A stretch of 64,000 nt of DNA from JAAYVZ01 sp035384965 (GCA_035384965.1 DAOOJE010000015.1:18721-82720), one strand, 5' to 3'; positions 7,749 through 15,749 are shown, numbered from the stretch's first letter. Numbers and translations: made by a program. The notes: a model not told the origin generated them from the letters alone.

Positions 7749-9437
7749 ATGCCGAGCCAGCCGTTGCCGCCCGCCACCGACTTCATCCGCGAGGCCATCA
7801 ACCAGGACCTCTCGTCCGGCCGCTTCGACCGCGTGCACACCCGCTTCCCCCCGGAGCCCAACGGCTACCTCCACATCGGTCACGCCAAGTCGATCTGCCT
7901 CAACTACGGGCTGGCCCAGGCGTACGGCGGCAAGTTCAACCTTCGCTTCGACGACACCAACCCGTCCAAGGAGGAAATGGAGTACGTCGAGTCGATCCGG
8001 GAAGACGTGCGCTGGCTCGGCGCCGACTGGGAGGACCGCGAGCTGTACGCCTCGGACTACTTCGAGCAGCTCTACCAGTGGGCCGAACTGCTGATCACGA
8101 AGGGTCTCGCTTACGTGTGCGACCTTTCGGCCGAGGAAGTGCGGGCGTATCGTGGCACCCTCACCGAGCCCGGCCGGCCGAGCCCGTACCGCGACCGCTC
8201 GGTAGAAGAAAACCTCGAACTCTTCCGCCGCATGCGCGCCGGGGATTTCCCTGACGGCTCGCGCACCTTGCGCGCCAAGATCGACATGGCGCACCCCAAC
8301 CTCAACATGCGCGATCCCGTCATGTACCGGATCCTGCGCGCCACCCACCACCGGACCGGCGACGCGTGGTGCATCTACGCCACGTACGACTGGGCCCACG
8401 GCCAGTCCGACTCGATCGAGGGGATCACCCACTCGATCTGCACCCTCGAGTTCGAGGACCACCGGCCGCTGTACGAGTGGTTCATCCAGGCGCTCGGCAT
8501 CTACGCCCCGCGCCAGATCGAGTTCGCGCGCCTCAACCTCACCTACACCGTGATGTCCAAGCGCAAGCTCTTGCAGCTGGTGCAGGAAGGCGACGTGCGC
8601 GGGTGGGACGATCCCCGCATGCCGACGATCTCGGGCCTGCGGCGGCGCGGCTACACCCCCTCGGCGATCCGCGACTTCTGCTCCCGTATCGGGGTCGCCA
8701 AGCGGGACAGCGTGGTCGACGTGGCGCTGCTCGAGCACTGCCTGCGCGAGGAACTCAACCGCACCGCGCCGCGCGCCATGGCCGTGCTGCGCCCGGTGAA
8801 GCTCGTGATCGAGAACCTGCCCAAGGGCCACGTCGAGACCTTCGAGGTCATGGTCAACCCCGAAGACCCGTCGGCTGGCAGCCGCCCGGTGCCGTTTTCC
8901 CGCGAGCTGTACATCGAGCGCGACGACGTGCGGGAGGTGCCACCGCCGAAGTACTGGCGGCTGTTTCCCGGCAACGAGGTGCGCCTGCGCGGCGCCTACC
9001 TCGCGCGCTGCCTCGGTGTCGTCAAGGACCCCTCGAGCGGCGAGATCGTCGAGGTCCGGGCCGCCATCGACCCCGACTCGCGCGGCGGCAACGCCCCCGA
9101 CGGCCGGAAGGTCAAGTCCACGATCCACTGGGTCTCGGCGGCGCATGCGGTGGAGGCCGAGGTGCGGCTGTACGAGCACCTGTTCACCCGCGAGAACCCG
9201 GACGAGGCGCCCGAGGGCGGCTCCTGGCGCGACAGCCTCAACCCTGCCTCGCTCGAGGTGCTCACCGGCTGCAAGCTGGAGCCCTCGCTCGGCGCGGCGC
9301 AGCTCGGCGATCGCTTCCAGTTCGAGCGGTTGGGGTACTTTTGCGTCGACCTCGATACTGCCCCGGGCCGGCTCGTCTTCAACCGCTCGGTCGGCCTGCG
9401 GGACAGCTGGGCCAAGATCGAGCGCGCCCAGGGGTGA
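7749..9437 (+). CDS. glnS: Glutaminyl-tRNA synthetase
   Basis: A class I synthetase of 562 residues that charges tRNA-Gln with glutamine. The HIGH motif is at residues 42-45 in 'PPEPNGYLHIGHAKS' and the KMSKS loop is 'MSKR' at 269-272. C-terminal beta-barrel anticodon-binding domains follow ('HWVSAAHAVEAEVRLY'). The length matches GlnRS, not GluRS, and a separate gltX is at 11757-13253. I chose ATG 7749 because the protein begins there with the family-typical 'DFIREAINQDLSSGRF', and GGGAG lies about 10 bases upstream. An upstream ATG at 7647 would add 34 atypical residues. No AspRS/GatCAB genes are in the window. Confidence 0.96.
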   Translation: MPSQPLPPATDFIREAINQDLSSGRFDRVHTRFPPEPNGYLHIGHAKSICLNYGLAQAYGGKFNLRFDDTNPSKEEMEYVESIREDVRWLGADWEDRELYASDYFEQLYQWAELLITKGLAYVCDLSAEEVRAYRGTLTEPGRPSPYRDRSVEENLELFRRMRAGDFPDGSRTLRAKIDMAHPNLNMRDPVMYRILRATHHRTGDAWCIYATYDWAHGQSDSIEGITHSICTLEFEDHRPLYEWFIQALGIYAPRQIEFARLNLTYTVMSKRKLLQLVQEGDVRGWDDPRMPTISGLRRRGYTPSAIRDFCSRIGVAKRDSVVDVALLEHCLREELNRTAPRAMAVLRPVKLVIENLPKGHVETFEVMVNPEDPSAGSRPVPFSRELYIERDDVREVPPPKYWRLFPGNEVRLRGAYLARCLGVVKDPSSGEIVEVRAAIDPDSRGGNAPDGRKVKSTIHWVSAAHAVEAEVRLYEHLFTRENPDEAPEGGSWRDSLNPASLEVLTGCKLEPSLGAAQLGDRFQFERLGYFCVDLDTAPGRLVFNRSVGLRDSWAKIERAQG

Positions 9438-9507
9438 GGGCGGCCGGGGGTGTGGTCTGCGCCGGCCCGCGTCGCCCGGCTCCGCTTCGTGGTAGGATCC
9501 CGCTGAG

Positions 9508-9558
9508 ATGAGCTGCTCTCGTCTGTACGCTGCCGGGTATTACGGACCCTCCCCATAG
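9508..9558 (+). CDS. Tyrosine leader peptide (16 residues)
   Basis: The ORF encodes MSCSRLYAAGYYGPSP and stops at TAG 9556-9558. Three of its 16 codons are Tyr (TAC, TAT, TAC). There is no strong ribosome site; an AGGA lies 10 bases upstream. With a TSS about 7 bases after TAGGAT the ATG would be close to the 5' end, so translation may be leaderless. Its position just before a terminator and a tyrosine pathway operon is the main support. Confidence 0.65.
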   Translation: MSCSRLYAAGYYGPSP

Positions 9559-9604
9559 GGTGGGCACGGCGGACGAGCGTCGAGCAGAACACACGACAAC
9601 TCAC

Positions 9605-9639
9605 GCGGCCCACCCGGATCGGGTGGGCCGCTCGTCTTT
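9605..9639 (+). terminator. Attenuator terminator before the DAHP synthase gene
   Basis: Twelve perfect base pairs (GCGGCCCACCCG with CGGGTGGGCCGC), a 3-base loop and the tract TCGTCTTT. The T tract is imperfect. The stop of glnS is 170 bases upstream, and the hairpin ends 13 bases before the aroF start. Confidence 0.75.
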
Positions 9640-9651
9640 GGGAGGTGAGGG

Positions 9652-10680
9652 ATGCTGATCGTTTTCGATCACCAGGCCAGCGAGGACCAGATCGACGGCG
9701 TTGCGGCCGTGGCGCGCGGATACGGGCTCGACGTGCACCGCTCCGACGGCGCCGAGCACTCCGTCCTCGGACTCGTGGGGGACTGTCGCGAGCTCTCCCC
9801 CCAGCGCTTCGCGGTGCTCCCCGGTGTCCGCGAGGTGCTTCGCGTCTCGACGCCGTACCGGCTGGCCAGCCGGGCGTTCCACCCCGAGCCCAGCATCGTG
9901 GCCGTGGGCGAGGTCTGGGTCGGCGGACCCGAGGTGGCGCTCATCGCCGGGCCTTGCGCGGTCGAGAGCGAGGCGCAAATCGAGGCGGCAGCAGCGGCCG
10001 TTGCCGCGGCCGGGGGTACGATCCTGCGCGGCGGGGCGTTCAAGCCGCGCACTTCGCCGCACGAGTTTCGCGGCCTCGGGGTGCCAGGACTCGAGATGCT
10101 GCGCGCCGCCGCCGACCGGCACGGGCTCGCCGTGTGCACCGAGGTCCTGGGGGTCGAGCAGATCGAAATCGTGGGCGCGCACGCCGATCTGCTCCAGGTC
10201 GGCGCTCGCAACATGCAGAACTTCCCGCTGCTCGACGCGCTCGGACGTGCCGGCCGACCGGTGCTGCTCAAGCGGGGGCTGTCGGCGAGCATCGCCGAGT
10301 GGCTGGCGGCCGCCGACCACATCCTCGCTGCCGGGAACCCCCACGTCATCCTGTGCGAGCGGGGGATCCGGACGTTCGAGACCGCCACCCGCAACACGTT
10401 CGACCTCTCCTCGGTGCCGCTCGTCAAGGGGCTGTCGCACCTGCCGGTGGTGGTGGATCCGAGCCACGCGGCCGGGCACCGCAAGCTCGTGCCGGCGCTG
10501 GCACGGGCCGCCGTCGCCGTGGGAGCCGACGGCCTACTCGTCGAGGTCCACCCGGACCCCGACCACGCGCTTTCCGACGGCGCCCAGTCCCTCACCGCCG
10601 AGGACCTCTCCGCCACCGCCAACCGCTGCCGGATGATCGCCGCCGCGATCGGGCGCGGCCTGGGAGGATGCCATGCCTGA
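9652..10680 (+). CDS. aroF: 3-deoxy-7-phosphoheptulonate synthase (DAHP synthase, type I-beta with ACT-like N-terminal domain)
   Basis: A 342-residue enzyme that condenses phosphoenolpyruvate and erythrose 4-phosphate, the entry step to chorismate. Residues 1-75 form a ferredoxin-like regulatory domain, as in the Thermotoga enzyme, which in that family gives feedback inhibition by Tyr or Phe. The TIM-barrel core has 'GPCAVES' from residue 100, 'GGAFKPRTSP', 'LLKRGLS' and 'DPSHAAGHR', all metal or substrate sites of the family. ATG 9652 follows GGGAGGTGAGG. The gene overlaps tyrA by 8 bases. It lies behind a Tyr attenuator, so both transcription and the enzyme are probably tyrosine-controlled. 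Confidence 0.95.
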   Translation: MLIVFDHQASEDQIDGVAAVARGYGLDVHRSDGAEHSVLGLVGDCRELSPQRFAVLPGVREVLRVSTPYRLASRAFHPEPSIVAVGEVWVGGPEVALIAGPCAVESEAQIEAAAAAVAAAGGTILRGGAFKPRTSPHEFRGLGVPGLEMLRAAADRHGLAVCTEVLGVEQIEIVGAHADLLQVGARNMQNFPLLDALGRAGRPVLLKRGLSASIAEWLAAADHILAAGNPHVILCERGIRTFETATRNTFDLSSVPLVKGLSHLPVVVDPSHAAGHRKLVPALARAAVAVGADGLLVEVHPDPDHALSDGAQSLTAEDLSATANRCRMIAAAIGRGLGGCHA

Positions 10681-11803
10681 CGAGACAATCGTCATCATCG
10701 GCTGCGGCCTGGTCGGCGGCTCGCTCGGGGCGGCGTTGCGCCGCGCCCGCCCGCAGGCGCGCGTGGTGGGCGTGGATCTCGCCTGCCACCTCGCTGCGAT
10801 CACCCGCGCCGGGGCCGCCGACGTGGCCGTGGAACTCGCCGAGGCGGGGCCTCACCTGGTCAGCAGTCGCCTCGTGATCCTGGCCACACCCGTGGATACC
10901 ATCCTCGAGTTGCTGCCGTCGCTCGCGCCCCGCCTCGCGCCCGGCACCCTCCTCACCGATGTCGGCAGCGCCAAGGTCGCGATTTGTGCCCGGGCGCGGG
11001 AGGTGGTACCGCCGGGTGTGGCCTTCGTCGGCGGTCACCCCCTCGCCGGCAGCGAGCGCTCCGGCGTGGGCGCCATCGACCCGCGGCTGTTCCGGAATCG
11101 CCCGTACGTTCTCTGTCCCCTGCCCGACTTGCCCGAGCGGCACTGGCTCGCCCTCCTCGACCTCGTCCGCGACCTCGGGGCGGTGCCCCTGACGCTGGAA
11201 CCTTCCGAGCACGATGAGCTGCTCGCCGCCACTAGCCACGTCCCGCAGCTCGTCGCCCTCGCGCTCATGGCGCTCGCCCGCAATGCCGACGCCACCCACG
11301 GTTTACTTTCCGCCCTCGCCGGTCCCGCGTTGCGCGAGATGACGCGCGTGGCCGGCTCGGCATGGGAGGTCTGGTCGGGCATCCTCGCCACCAACCGTCG
11401 GCCCGTGCTCGACGCCCTCGACCAGTTGCAGACCGTGCTCGGCGAGCTGCGCCAGGCGCTGGCGGAGGATACGCTCGAACCTCGCTGGCGCGAGCTTGCG
11501 GCTGCCCGCCGAGCGCTCGACGAGCGACCGCGGCCCGCCGGCCGCCAGCACGCTCTGCGCGCCGTGATCGATCACTGCGACACGGCGCTGCTGGCGGCGC
11601 TGGCCCGGCGCCTGGACGCCGTGCGGGCGATCGGCGCCCTCAAGCGAGAGGTGGGGGCCGCCGTCCTCGACCCCGGGCGCGAGGCACGCCTGATCGAGCT
11701 GTGGCGCAGAATGGCCAGCGAGGAAGAGGTCCCGGTCGAGCTCTGGGAGCCCGTGCTCAACACCATCCTGGGCCACAGCCGGAGGACGCAAGCCGGGCCC
11801 TGA
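10673..11803 (+). CDS. tyrA: Prephenate dehydrogenase with C-terminal chorismate mutase domain
   Basis: A 376-residue fusion. Residues 1-280 are an NAD(P)-dependent prephenate dehydrogenase: Rossmann loop 'GCGLVGG' from G10 and 'GGHPLAGSERSG' with H122 near the substrate. Residues 295-372 look like an AroQ-type chorismate mutase: 'LRAVIDHCDTALLAALARR' and 'IGALKREVG', then 'DPGREARLIELWRR' and a final 'ILGHSRR'. The protein would therefore carry chorismate to 4-hydroxyphenylpyruvate. The domain order is the reverse of the E. coli T-protein, where mutase comes first. It overlaps aroF by 8 bases and its 3' end overlaps the convergent gltX by 47 bases. Confidence 0.92.
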   Translation: MPDETIVIIGCGLVGGSLGAALRRARPQARVVGVDLACHLAAITRAGAADVAVELAEAGPHLVSSRLVILATPVDTILELLPSLAPRLAPGTLLTDVGSAKVAICARAREVVPPGVAFVGGHPLAGSERSGVGAIDPRLFRNRPYVLCPLPDLPERHWLALLDLVRDLGAVPLTLEPSEHDELLAATSHVPQLVALALMALARNADATHGLLSALAGPALREMTRVAGSAWEVWSGILATNRRPVLDALDQLQTVLGELRQALAEDTLEPRWRELAAARRALDERPRPAGRQHALRAVIDHCDTALLAALARRLDAVRAIGALKREVGAAVLDPGREARLIELWRRMASEEEVPVELWEPVLNTILGHSRRTQAGP

Positions 11804-13253
11804 CCTGCCGCAGGCGGGACACCACGCGGTCGCGGCCGAGCACGACGAGGATCTCGAACAGCCCCGGACCGACCTTCTGGCCGGTGCACGCGGTGCGCGC
11901 GGCGTTGATCAACACCCCGGCCTTGATCCCCAGCTCCTCGGCCAGGCCGCGCACGGCCTTCTCCACTGCCTCGTGGACCCAGGGGTCGACGGTCGCGAGA
12001 CGATCGGCGAGCAGCGGCAGCCACCCGCGCAGGCGCGGCTCGGCCAGGTTGCGCTGCACGGCTTCCGGTTCGAAGGCGTAGTACTCGGTGAAGTACGGCC
12101 GCCCGAGGGTGGCGAAGTCGAGCAGCGAGTGATAGCGCTGGCGGATAAGGTCCACGGTGGCCGCAAAGCGCGCCCGCTCCGGCCCCGCCCAAGCCTCGTC
12201 CCACAGCCCGGCGCGCCGCAGCGTTTCCTCCACGTAGGGAAGCAGCTCGTCGATCGGCGTGCGCGTGAGGTAGACGCCGTTCATCCACAGCGCCTTGGGG
12301 TCGGTCCAGTTCTCGGGGTCGCCCTCCGTGAAGTTGAACACCGCGTTCGAGCGGTTGATCGCGTCGAGGTCGAAGAGTTCGATCATTTCCTCGGTCGAGA
12401 GGATCTCGCGGTCACCTCCGGGCGCCCATCCGAGCAGCGCCAGGAAGTTGCGGAACGCCGCCGGCAGGAACCCCCGCTCCCTGTATGTCGTCACCGCCAC
12501 CACTTCGCCGTGCGCGCGCTTGGAGAGCTTGGCCTTGCCGGGCGCCAGGATGAGCGGCAGGTGGGCGAACTCCGGGAGCGGCGCGCCCAGCCCCTGGTAG
12601 AGCAGCACTTGCTTGAAGGTGTTGATGAGGTGATCTTGCCCCCGGATGATGTGGGTGATCCGCATCCGGATGTCGTCCACCACCACCGACAGGTTGTACA
12701 GCGGCGTCCCGTCCGGGCGCAGCAGCGCGATGTCCTCGATGTCCCTGGCCGCCCGCTCCTGCTCGCCGTAGACGTGGTCGACGAAACGCACCACCGCGTC
12801 GTCCGGCACCCGGAAGCGCACCACGAACGGCCGCCCTTCGGCCGCCAGGCGGTCGCTCTCGGCACGCGAGAGGTGGCGCGAGAACGGGTCGAACCGCCAC
12901 TGCCCGCCCTTCGCCTGCTCCTCCTGGCGCTGTGCCTCGAGCTGCTCGGGCGTGGCGAAGCAGCGGTACGCCAACCCCTTCTCGAGCAGTGACAGCGCCG
13001 CCTCGCGGTGCAGCGGAATGCCTTCCGACTGCATGTACGGCCCCTCGTCCCAGTCGAGGCCGAGCCATCGCAGGCCATCCAGGATCCCCTGCGTCATCTC
13101 CTCGGTCGAGCGCTCGAGGTCGGTGTCCTCGATGCGAAGGATGAACGTCCCCTTGTGCTTGCGGGCGAAGAGCCAGCAGAACAGCGCCGTGCGGGCGCCG
13201 CCCATGTGCAGGTAGCCGGTCGGTGAGGGTGCGAAGCGCACGCGAACCGTCAT
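11757..13253 (-). CDS. gltX: Glutamyl-tRNA synthetase
   Basis: A class I synthetase of 498 residues that charges tRNA-Glu. The N terminus 'VRFAPSPTGYLHMGGART' carries the HIGH-type motif at residues 16-19; the KMSKS-type loop is 'KLSKR' near residues 242-246. The C-terminal helical anticodon-binding domain is present ('ELGIKAGVLINAARTACTG'). Length is normal. The last 15 codons overlap the end of tyrA on the other strand. Start ATG 13253 lies about 35 bases from the 3' end of tRNA-Ser, which is on the same strand upstream, so the two could share a transcript. Confidence 0.96.
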   Translation of the reverse strand: MTVRVRFAPSPTGYLHMGGARTALFCWLFARKHKGTFILRIEDTDLERSTEEMTQGILDGLRWLGLDWDEGPYMQSEGIPLHREAALSLLEKGLAYRCFATPEQLEAQRQEEQAKGGQWRFDPFSRHLSRAESDRLAAEGRPFVVRFRVPDDAVVRFVDHVYGEQERAARDIEDIALLRPDGTPLYNLSVVVDDIRMRITHIIRGQDHLINTFKQVLLYQGLGAPLPEFAHLPLILAPGKAKLSKRAHGEVVAVTTYRERGFLPAAFRNFLALLGWAPGGDREILSTEEMIELFDLDAINRSNAVFNFTEGDPENWTDPKALWMNGVYLTRTPIDELLPYVEETLRRAGLWDEAWAGPERARFAATVDLIRQRYHSLLDFATLGRPYFTEYYAFEPEAVQRNLAEPRLRGWLPLLADRLATVDPWVHEAVEKAVRGLAEELGIKAGVLINAARTACTGQKVGPGLFEILVVLGRDRVVSRLRQVRARLASSGCGPGWC

Positions 13254-13288
13254 GCAACGCCTCCTTGCCGTGGGAGTGGGATCAGGGG

Positions 13289-13382
<94 letters not shown>

Positions 13383-13478
13383 GCGCTGGAGCCGCAGTCT
13401 ACCACCCGCGCTCGCTCGGGTCGAGAGGGCGCGCCCGGGCACGGGGGGCCTCGCCGGCGGCCGGCACGCCCGGCCGGC

Positions 13479-13507
13479 TTGACGGGCATCGCAGCGGTTG
13501 CTACCGT
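13479..13507 (+). promoter_or_regulatory. Promoter of the Pro-Arg-His-Arg tRNA operon
   Basis: TTGACG (13479-13484), 17 bases, TACCGT (13502-13507). It lies 60 bases before tRNA-Pro. No other promoter is visible between the four tRNAs, so one transcript is likely. Confidence 0.55.
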
Positions 13508-13567
13508 AGTGTTTCCCCGTGCTGGGGGTTGCTCTTTGCGAGCCCGGAGGGTTCAAGCTGCAGGAGA

Positions 13568-13644
<77 letters not shown>

Positions 13645-13686
13645 GCGCCCGGGAGGGCCTCCGGCAGCCTCCCCGTATCCACCGAT

Positions 13687-13763
13687 CTGCCTGTAGCTCA
13701 GCTGGATAGAGCGGCGGACTTCTAATCCGCGGGTCGGAGGTTCGAATCCTCTCAGGCAGGCCA
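13687..13763 (+). tRNA. tRNA-Arg (anticodon TCT), CCA encoded
   Basis: Acceptor CTGCCTG/CAGGCAG, discriminator G, encoded CCA. The anticodon stem GCGGA/TCCGC encloses CTTCTAA, anticodon TCT (codon AGA). Confidence 0.95.
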
Positions 13764-13774
13764 AAGTCGACCGT

Positions 13775-13852
13775 GGTGGGCGTAGCTCAGCTTGGTAGAG
13801 CATCGGACTGTGGCTCCGATGGTCGGGGGTTCGAATCCCCTCGTCCACCCCA
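13775..13852 (+). tRNA. tRNA-His (anticodon GTG), CCA encoded
   Basis: Acceptor GTGGGCG pairs with CGTCCAC. A genomic G at 13775 provides the G-1 that pairs with discriminator C, the hallmark of tRNA-His. The loop CTGTGGC gives anticodon GTG. CCA is encoded. Confidence 0.95.
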
Positions 13853-13870
13853 TTTTCGCCCCTTCCGAGT

Positions 13871-13948
13871 GTGCCCGTAGCTCAGCCCGGATAGAGCGTC
13901 AGACTCCGGATCTGAAGGCCGCGCGTTCGAATCGCGCCGGGCACACCA
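13871..13948 (+). tRNA. tRNA-Arg (anticodon CCG), CCA encoded
   Basis: Acceptor GTGCCCG/CGGGCAC, discriminator A, encoded CCA. The anticodon stem TCAGA/TCTGA encloses CTCCGGA, anticodon CCG (codon CGG). It is the last tRNA of the array; the repeat-rich gap region follows. Confidence 0.95.
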
Positions 13949-13960
13949 TCTTCTGCTGTC

Positions 13961-14226
13961 GGGGGGCCGGGCCGCACCCCACCCAACCCCCGCGCCCTAG
14001 GGCCCCCCGAACCCCCGCGCTCGCCCGGAGTCAATCCGGGCTCGCTCGCTCTCGCCGGGGGGCCGGGCCGCNNNNNNNNNNNNNNNNNNNNNNNNNNNNN
14101 NNNNNNNNNNNNNNNNNNNNNNNNNNNNNNNNNNNNNNNNNNNNNNNNNNNNNNNNNNNNNNNNNNNNNNNGCGCTCGCCCGGAGTCAATCCGGGCTCGC
14201 TCGCTCTCGCCGGGGGGCCGGGCCGC
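13961..14226. repeat. Tandem repeat of about 96 bases around a scaffold gap
   Basis: The 15-mer GGGGGGCCGGGCCGC occurs at 13961-13975, 14057-14071 and 14212-14226, which sets a unit of 96 bases. A 55-base segment (14017-14071) is repeated exactly at 14172-14226 on the other side of the gap. Each 55-base copy contains CCCGGA-GTCAA-TCCGGG, a 6-bp hairpin. The C-rich part after the 15-mer (13976-13996) recurs at 14227-14247 with one change. Copies were probably collapsed by the assembler. Confidence 0.8.
14072..14171. other. Scaffold gap of 100 N
   Basis: Exactly 100 unresolved bases, the conventional filler for a gap of unknown length. Both edges lie in the same repeat unit. Any reading frame that spans it is meaningless. 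Confidence 0.99.
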
Positions 14227-14305
14227 ACCCCACCCGACCCCCGCGCCTACGAAGACGTGACCGGGTGTCGCTGGTACCCTGGGCGAGGCAGCTCGCGGGG
14301 GAGAG

Positions 14306-15064
14306 ATGGACGAACTCGAAACGACGCGCCGGAGGGAGTTCCTCAAGGACACGGTCCGCAAGCAGGTGGACTTCACGGCGACCCACCAGAGCCGCGGCGT
14401 GCCGCCTCCGCCGCTGTCCAAACCGGCGCCGGAAGGCGCGCTGCGGGTGCCGCTGCCGCGGCCCGGGCACTGGCAGGGCATCCGGGACGTCACGCTCGCG
14501 GCGGCCATTGCCGGCCGCAGGAGCCGGCGCGAGTTCGCCCCCGAGGCGGTCTCGCTCGACGAGCTGGCGTTCCTGCTGTGGGCGACCCAGGGCGTCACAC
14601 GCCTGCTGGGGGCTGGCCACGCGCTGCGCACCGTGCCCTCGGCCGGCTGTCGCCACGCCTTCGAGACCTACCTCGCCATCCAGCGCGTGAAGGGGGTCGA
14701 GGCGGGGCTGTGGCGGTTCCTGCCGGTGGACAACCAGCTCGTGCGCCTCGGCGGCGACGGCGACCTCGGCTCCCGCCTCGTCGCCGCCACTTTCTTCCAG
14801 CGCTTCGTGGCCGCGGCCGCCGTGACGTTCGTGTGGACCGCCGTCCCCTACCGCATGGAGTGGCGCTACGGCGCCGCCGCCCACAAGGTCATCGCGCTGG
14901 ACGCCGGCCATGTTTGCCAGAACCTCTACCTCGCCTGCGAGGCGGCGGGATGCGGCACGTGCGCCATCGCCGCCTACGACCAGGAAGCGATGGACGAACT
15001 GCTCGGCGTGGACGGCGACGAGGAGCTGACGATCTACCTCGCGCCGGTCGGCAAGCGGCCATGA
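14306..15064 (+). CDS. SagB/ThcOx-family nitroreductase-like oxidoreductase
   Basis: A 252-residue protein of the FMN-dependent nitroreductase superfamily, of the SagB type named after the azoline dehydrogenase of streptolysin S biosynthesis. Typical blocks are 'IAGRRSRREFAPEAVSLDEL' (FMN-phosphate Arg motif), 'LLWATQGV', 'TVPSAGCRHAFETYLAI' and 'HVCQNLYLACEAAGCGT' near the C terminus. ATG 14306 follows GGGGGAGAG. No precursor peptide or YcaO partner lies nearby, so a role in peptide modification is not supported; stand-alone members are common and mostly uncharacterised. A hairpin that overlaps the stop codon ends the unit. Confidence 0.85.
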   Translation: MDELETTRRREFLKDTVRKQVDFTATHQSRGVPPPPLSKPAPEGALRVPLPRPGHWQGIRDVTLAAAIAGRRSRREFAPEAVSLDELAFLLWATQGVTRLLGAGHALRTVPSAGCRHAFETYLAIQRVKGVEAGLWRFLPVDNQLVRLGGDGDLGSRLVAATFFQRFVAAAAVTFVWTAVPYRMEWRYGAAAHKVIALDAGHVCQNLYLACEAAGCGTCAIAAYDQEAMDELLGVDGDEELTIYLAPVGKRP

Positions 15065-15090
15065 TCACGGCCTCGCGCCCGAGGCCGTGA
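15065..15090. terminator. Hairpin terminator after the SagB-like gene
   Basis: TCACGGCCTCG (15065-15075) pairs perfectly with CGAGGCCGTGA (15080-15090) across a 4-base loop. It begins right at the stop codon of the plus-strand gene. There is no T tract, so efficiency is uncertain. It may also insulate the convergent ppiB. Confidence 0.5.
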
Positions 15091-15150
15091 CGGGAAGGCC
15101 GGCCGGACGGTTCGACACCCGGCTCGCCCCGCGAGGACGGCGGAAGGTCC

Positions 15151-15660
15151 TCAGTCGTCGACCGTGACGCGGTCGACCCGCACCGGCGTCAGGGGGCGGT
15201 CGCACCCGTCGGTGGGGGTCGTCTCGATGGCGTGCACCACCTCCATACCCTCGATGACGCGCCCGAACACCGGGTGCCGCGAGGGGCCGGGGGTGAACCA
15301 GTCGAGGTAATGGTTGTGCGCGACGTTGATGAAGAACTGCGAGCCACCGGAATTGGGGCGGCCGGTGTTGGCCATCGCCAGCGTGCCGGGTCCGTTCGAC
15401 AGGCGGGCGGCGAACTCGTCGGGGATGGTGCCGTGCGGCGGCCCGCCTGTCCCGGCTCGCGGGCTGTCGGGGTCACGGCTGTAGGGGCAGCCGAACTGGA
15501 TCATGAAGCCCTTGATGACGCGATGGAAGTGCAAGCCGTCGTAGAACCCGCTCCTGGCGAGGGCGAGGAAGTTTTCGGCGGTGATTGGCATCTCGGCCCG
15601 GAAGATCTCGGCCTTGAAGGTGCCGGCGGTGGTCTCGAACGTCGCGACGGGGTTGGGCAT
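15151..15660 (-). CDS. ppiB: Peptidyl-prolyl cis-trans isomerase, cyclophilin type
   Basis: A 169-residue cyclophilin that speeds proline isomerisation during folding. Active-site signatures are present: 'FHRVIKGFMIQFG' (catalytic Arg, Phe and Gln), 'GTLAMANTGRPNSGGSQFFI' and 'HPVFGRVIEG'. There is no signal peptide, so it is cytoplasmic. Length and motif order are standard for the small bacterial type. It is transcribed away from the beta-CASP hydrolase gene. Confidence 0.95.
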   Translation of the reverse strand: MPNPVATFETTAGTFKAEIFRAEMPITAENFLALARSGFYDGLHFHRVIKGFMIQFGCPYSRDPDSPRAGTGGPPHGTIPDEFAARLSNGPGTLAMANTGRPNSGGSQFFINVAHNHYLDWFTPGPSRHPVFGRVIEGMEVVHAIETTPTDGCDRPLTPVRVDRVTVDD

Positions 15661-15737
15661 CGGGGTAGGCGCTCCCTTCTCGAGGAGAAGACTAGCAGGC
15701 GGCGTGGCCGGCCGTCAGACGCCATGCCGGGCTCGGC

Positions 15738-15743
15738 TATCAT
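15738..15743 (+). promoter_or_regulatory. -10 box directly before the beta-CASP hydrolase gene
   Basis: TATCAT is followed by 6 bases and the ATG at 15750. No Shine-Dalgarno fits between them. A leaderless transcript is the simplest reading. A clear -35 box is not seen. Confidence 0.4.
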
Positions 15744-15749
15744 GCCTTC

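Larger units (their letters stand above)
9493..9639 (+). promoter_or_regulatory. Tyrosine attenuator: leader peptide, antiterminator and terminator
   Basis: A -10-like TAGGAT (9493-9498) is followed by a 16-codon leader ORF (9508-9558) with three Tyr codons, two of them adjacent (9538-9543). Right after it, GGGTGGGC (9558-9565) is perfectly complementary to GCCCACCC (9608-9615), the 5' arm of a 12-bp GC-rich terminator hairpin (9605-9631). A third, mutually exclusive hairpin pairs ACCCT (9546-9550) with AGGGT (9557-9561). A ribosome stalled at the Tyr codons would leave 9558-9565 free to form the antiterminator. A ribosome at the stop codon would cover it and allow termination. The genes after it make tyrosine. 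The layout is that of trp/his-type attenuation; its function here is inferred. Confidence 0.75.

Noticed and set aside
7605..9179. 524-residue minus-strand frame opposite glnS
   Set aside because: It mirrors the codon positions of a clear GlnRS gene. Long antisense frames are expected at this GC and it shows no domain.
13792..15090. Long plus-strand frame (432 residues) across the N run, and minus frames across the same gap
   Set aside because: They run through four tRNAs or the repeat and the 100 N, so they cannot be genes. The real gene here is the SagB-like one at 14306-15064.
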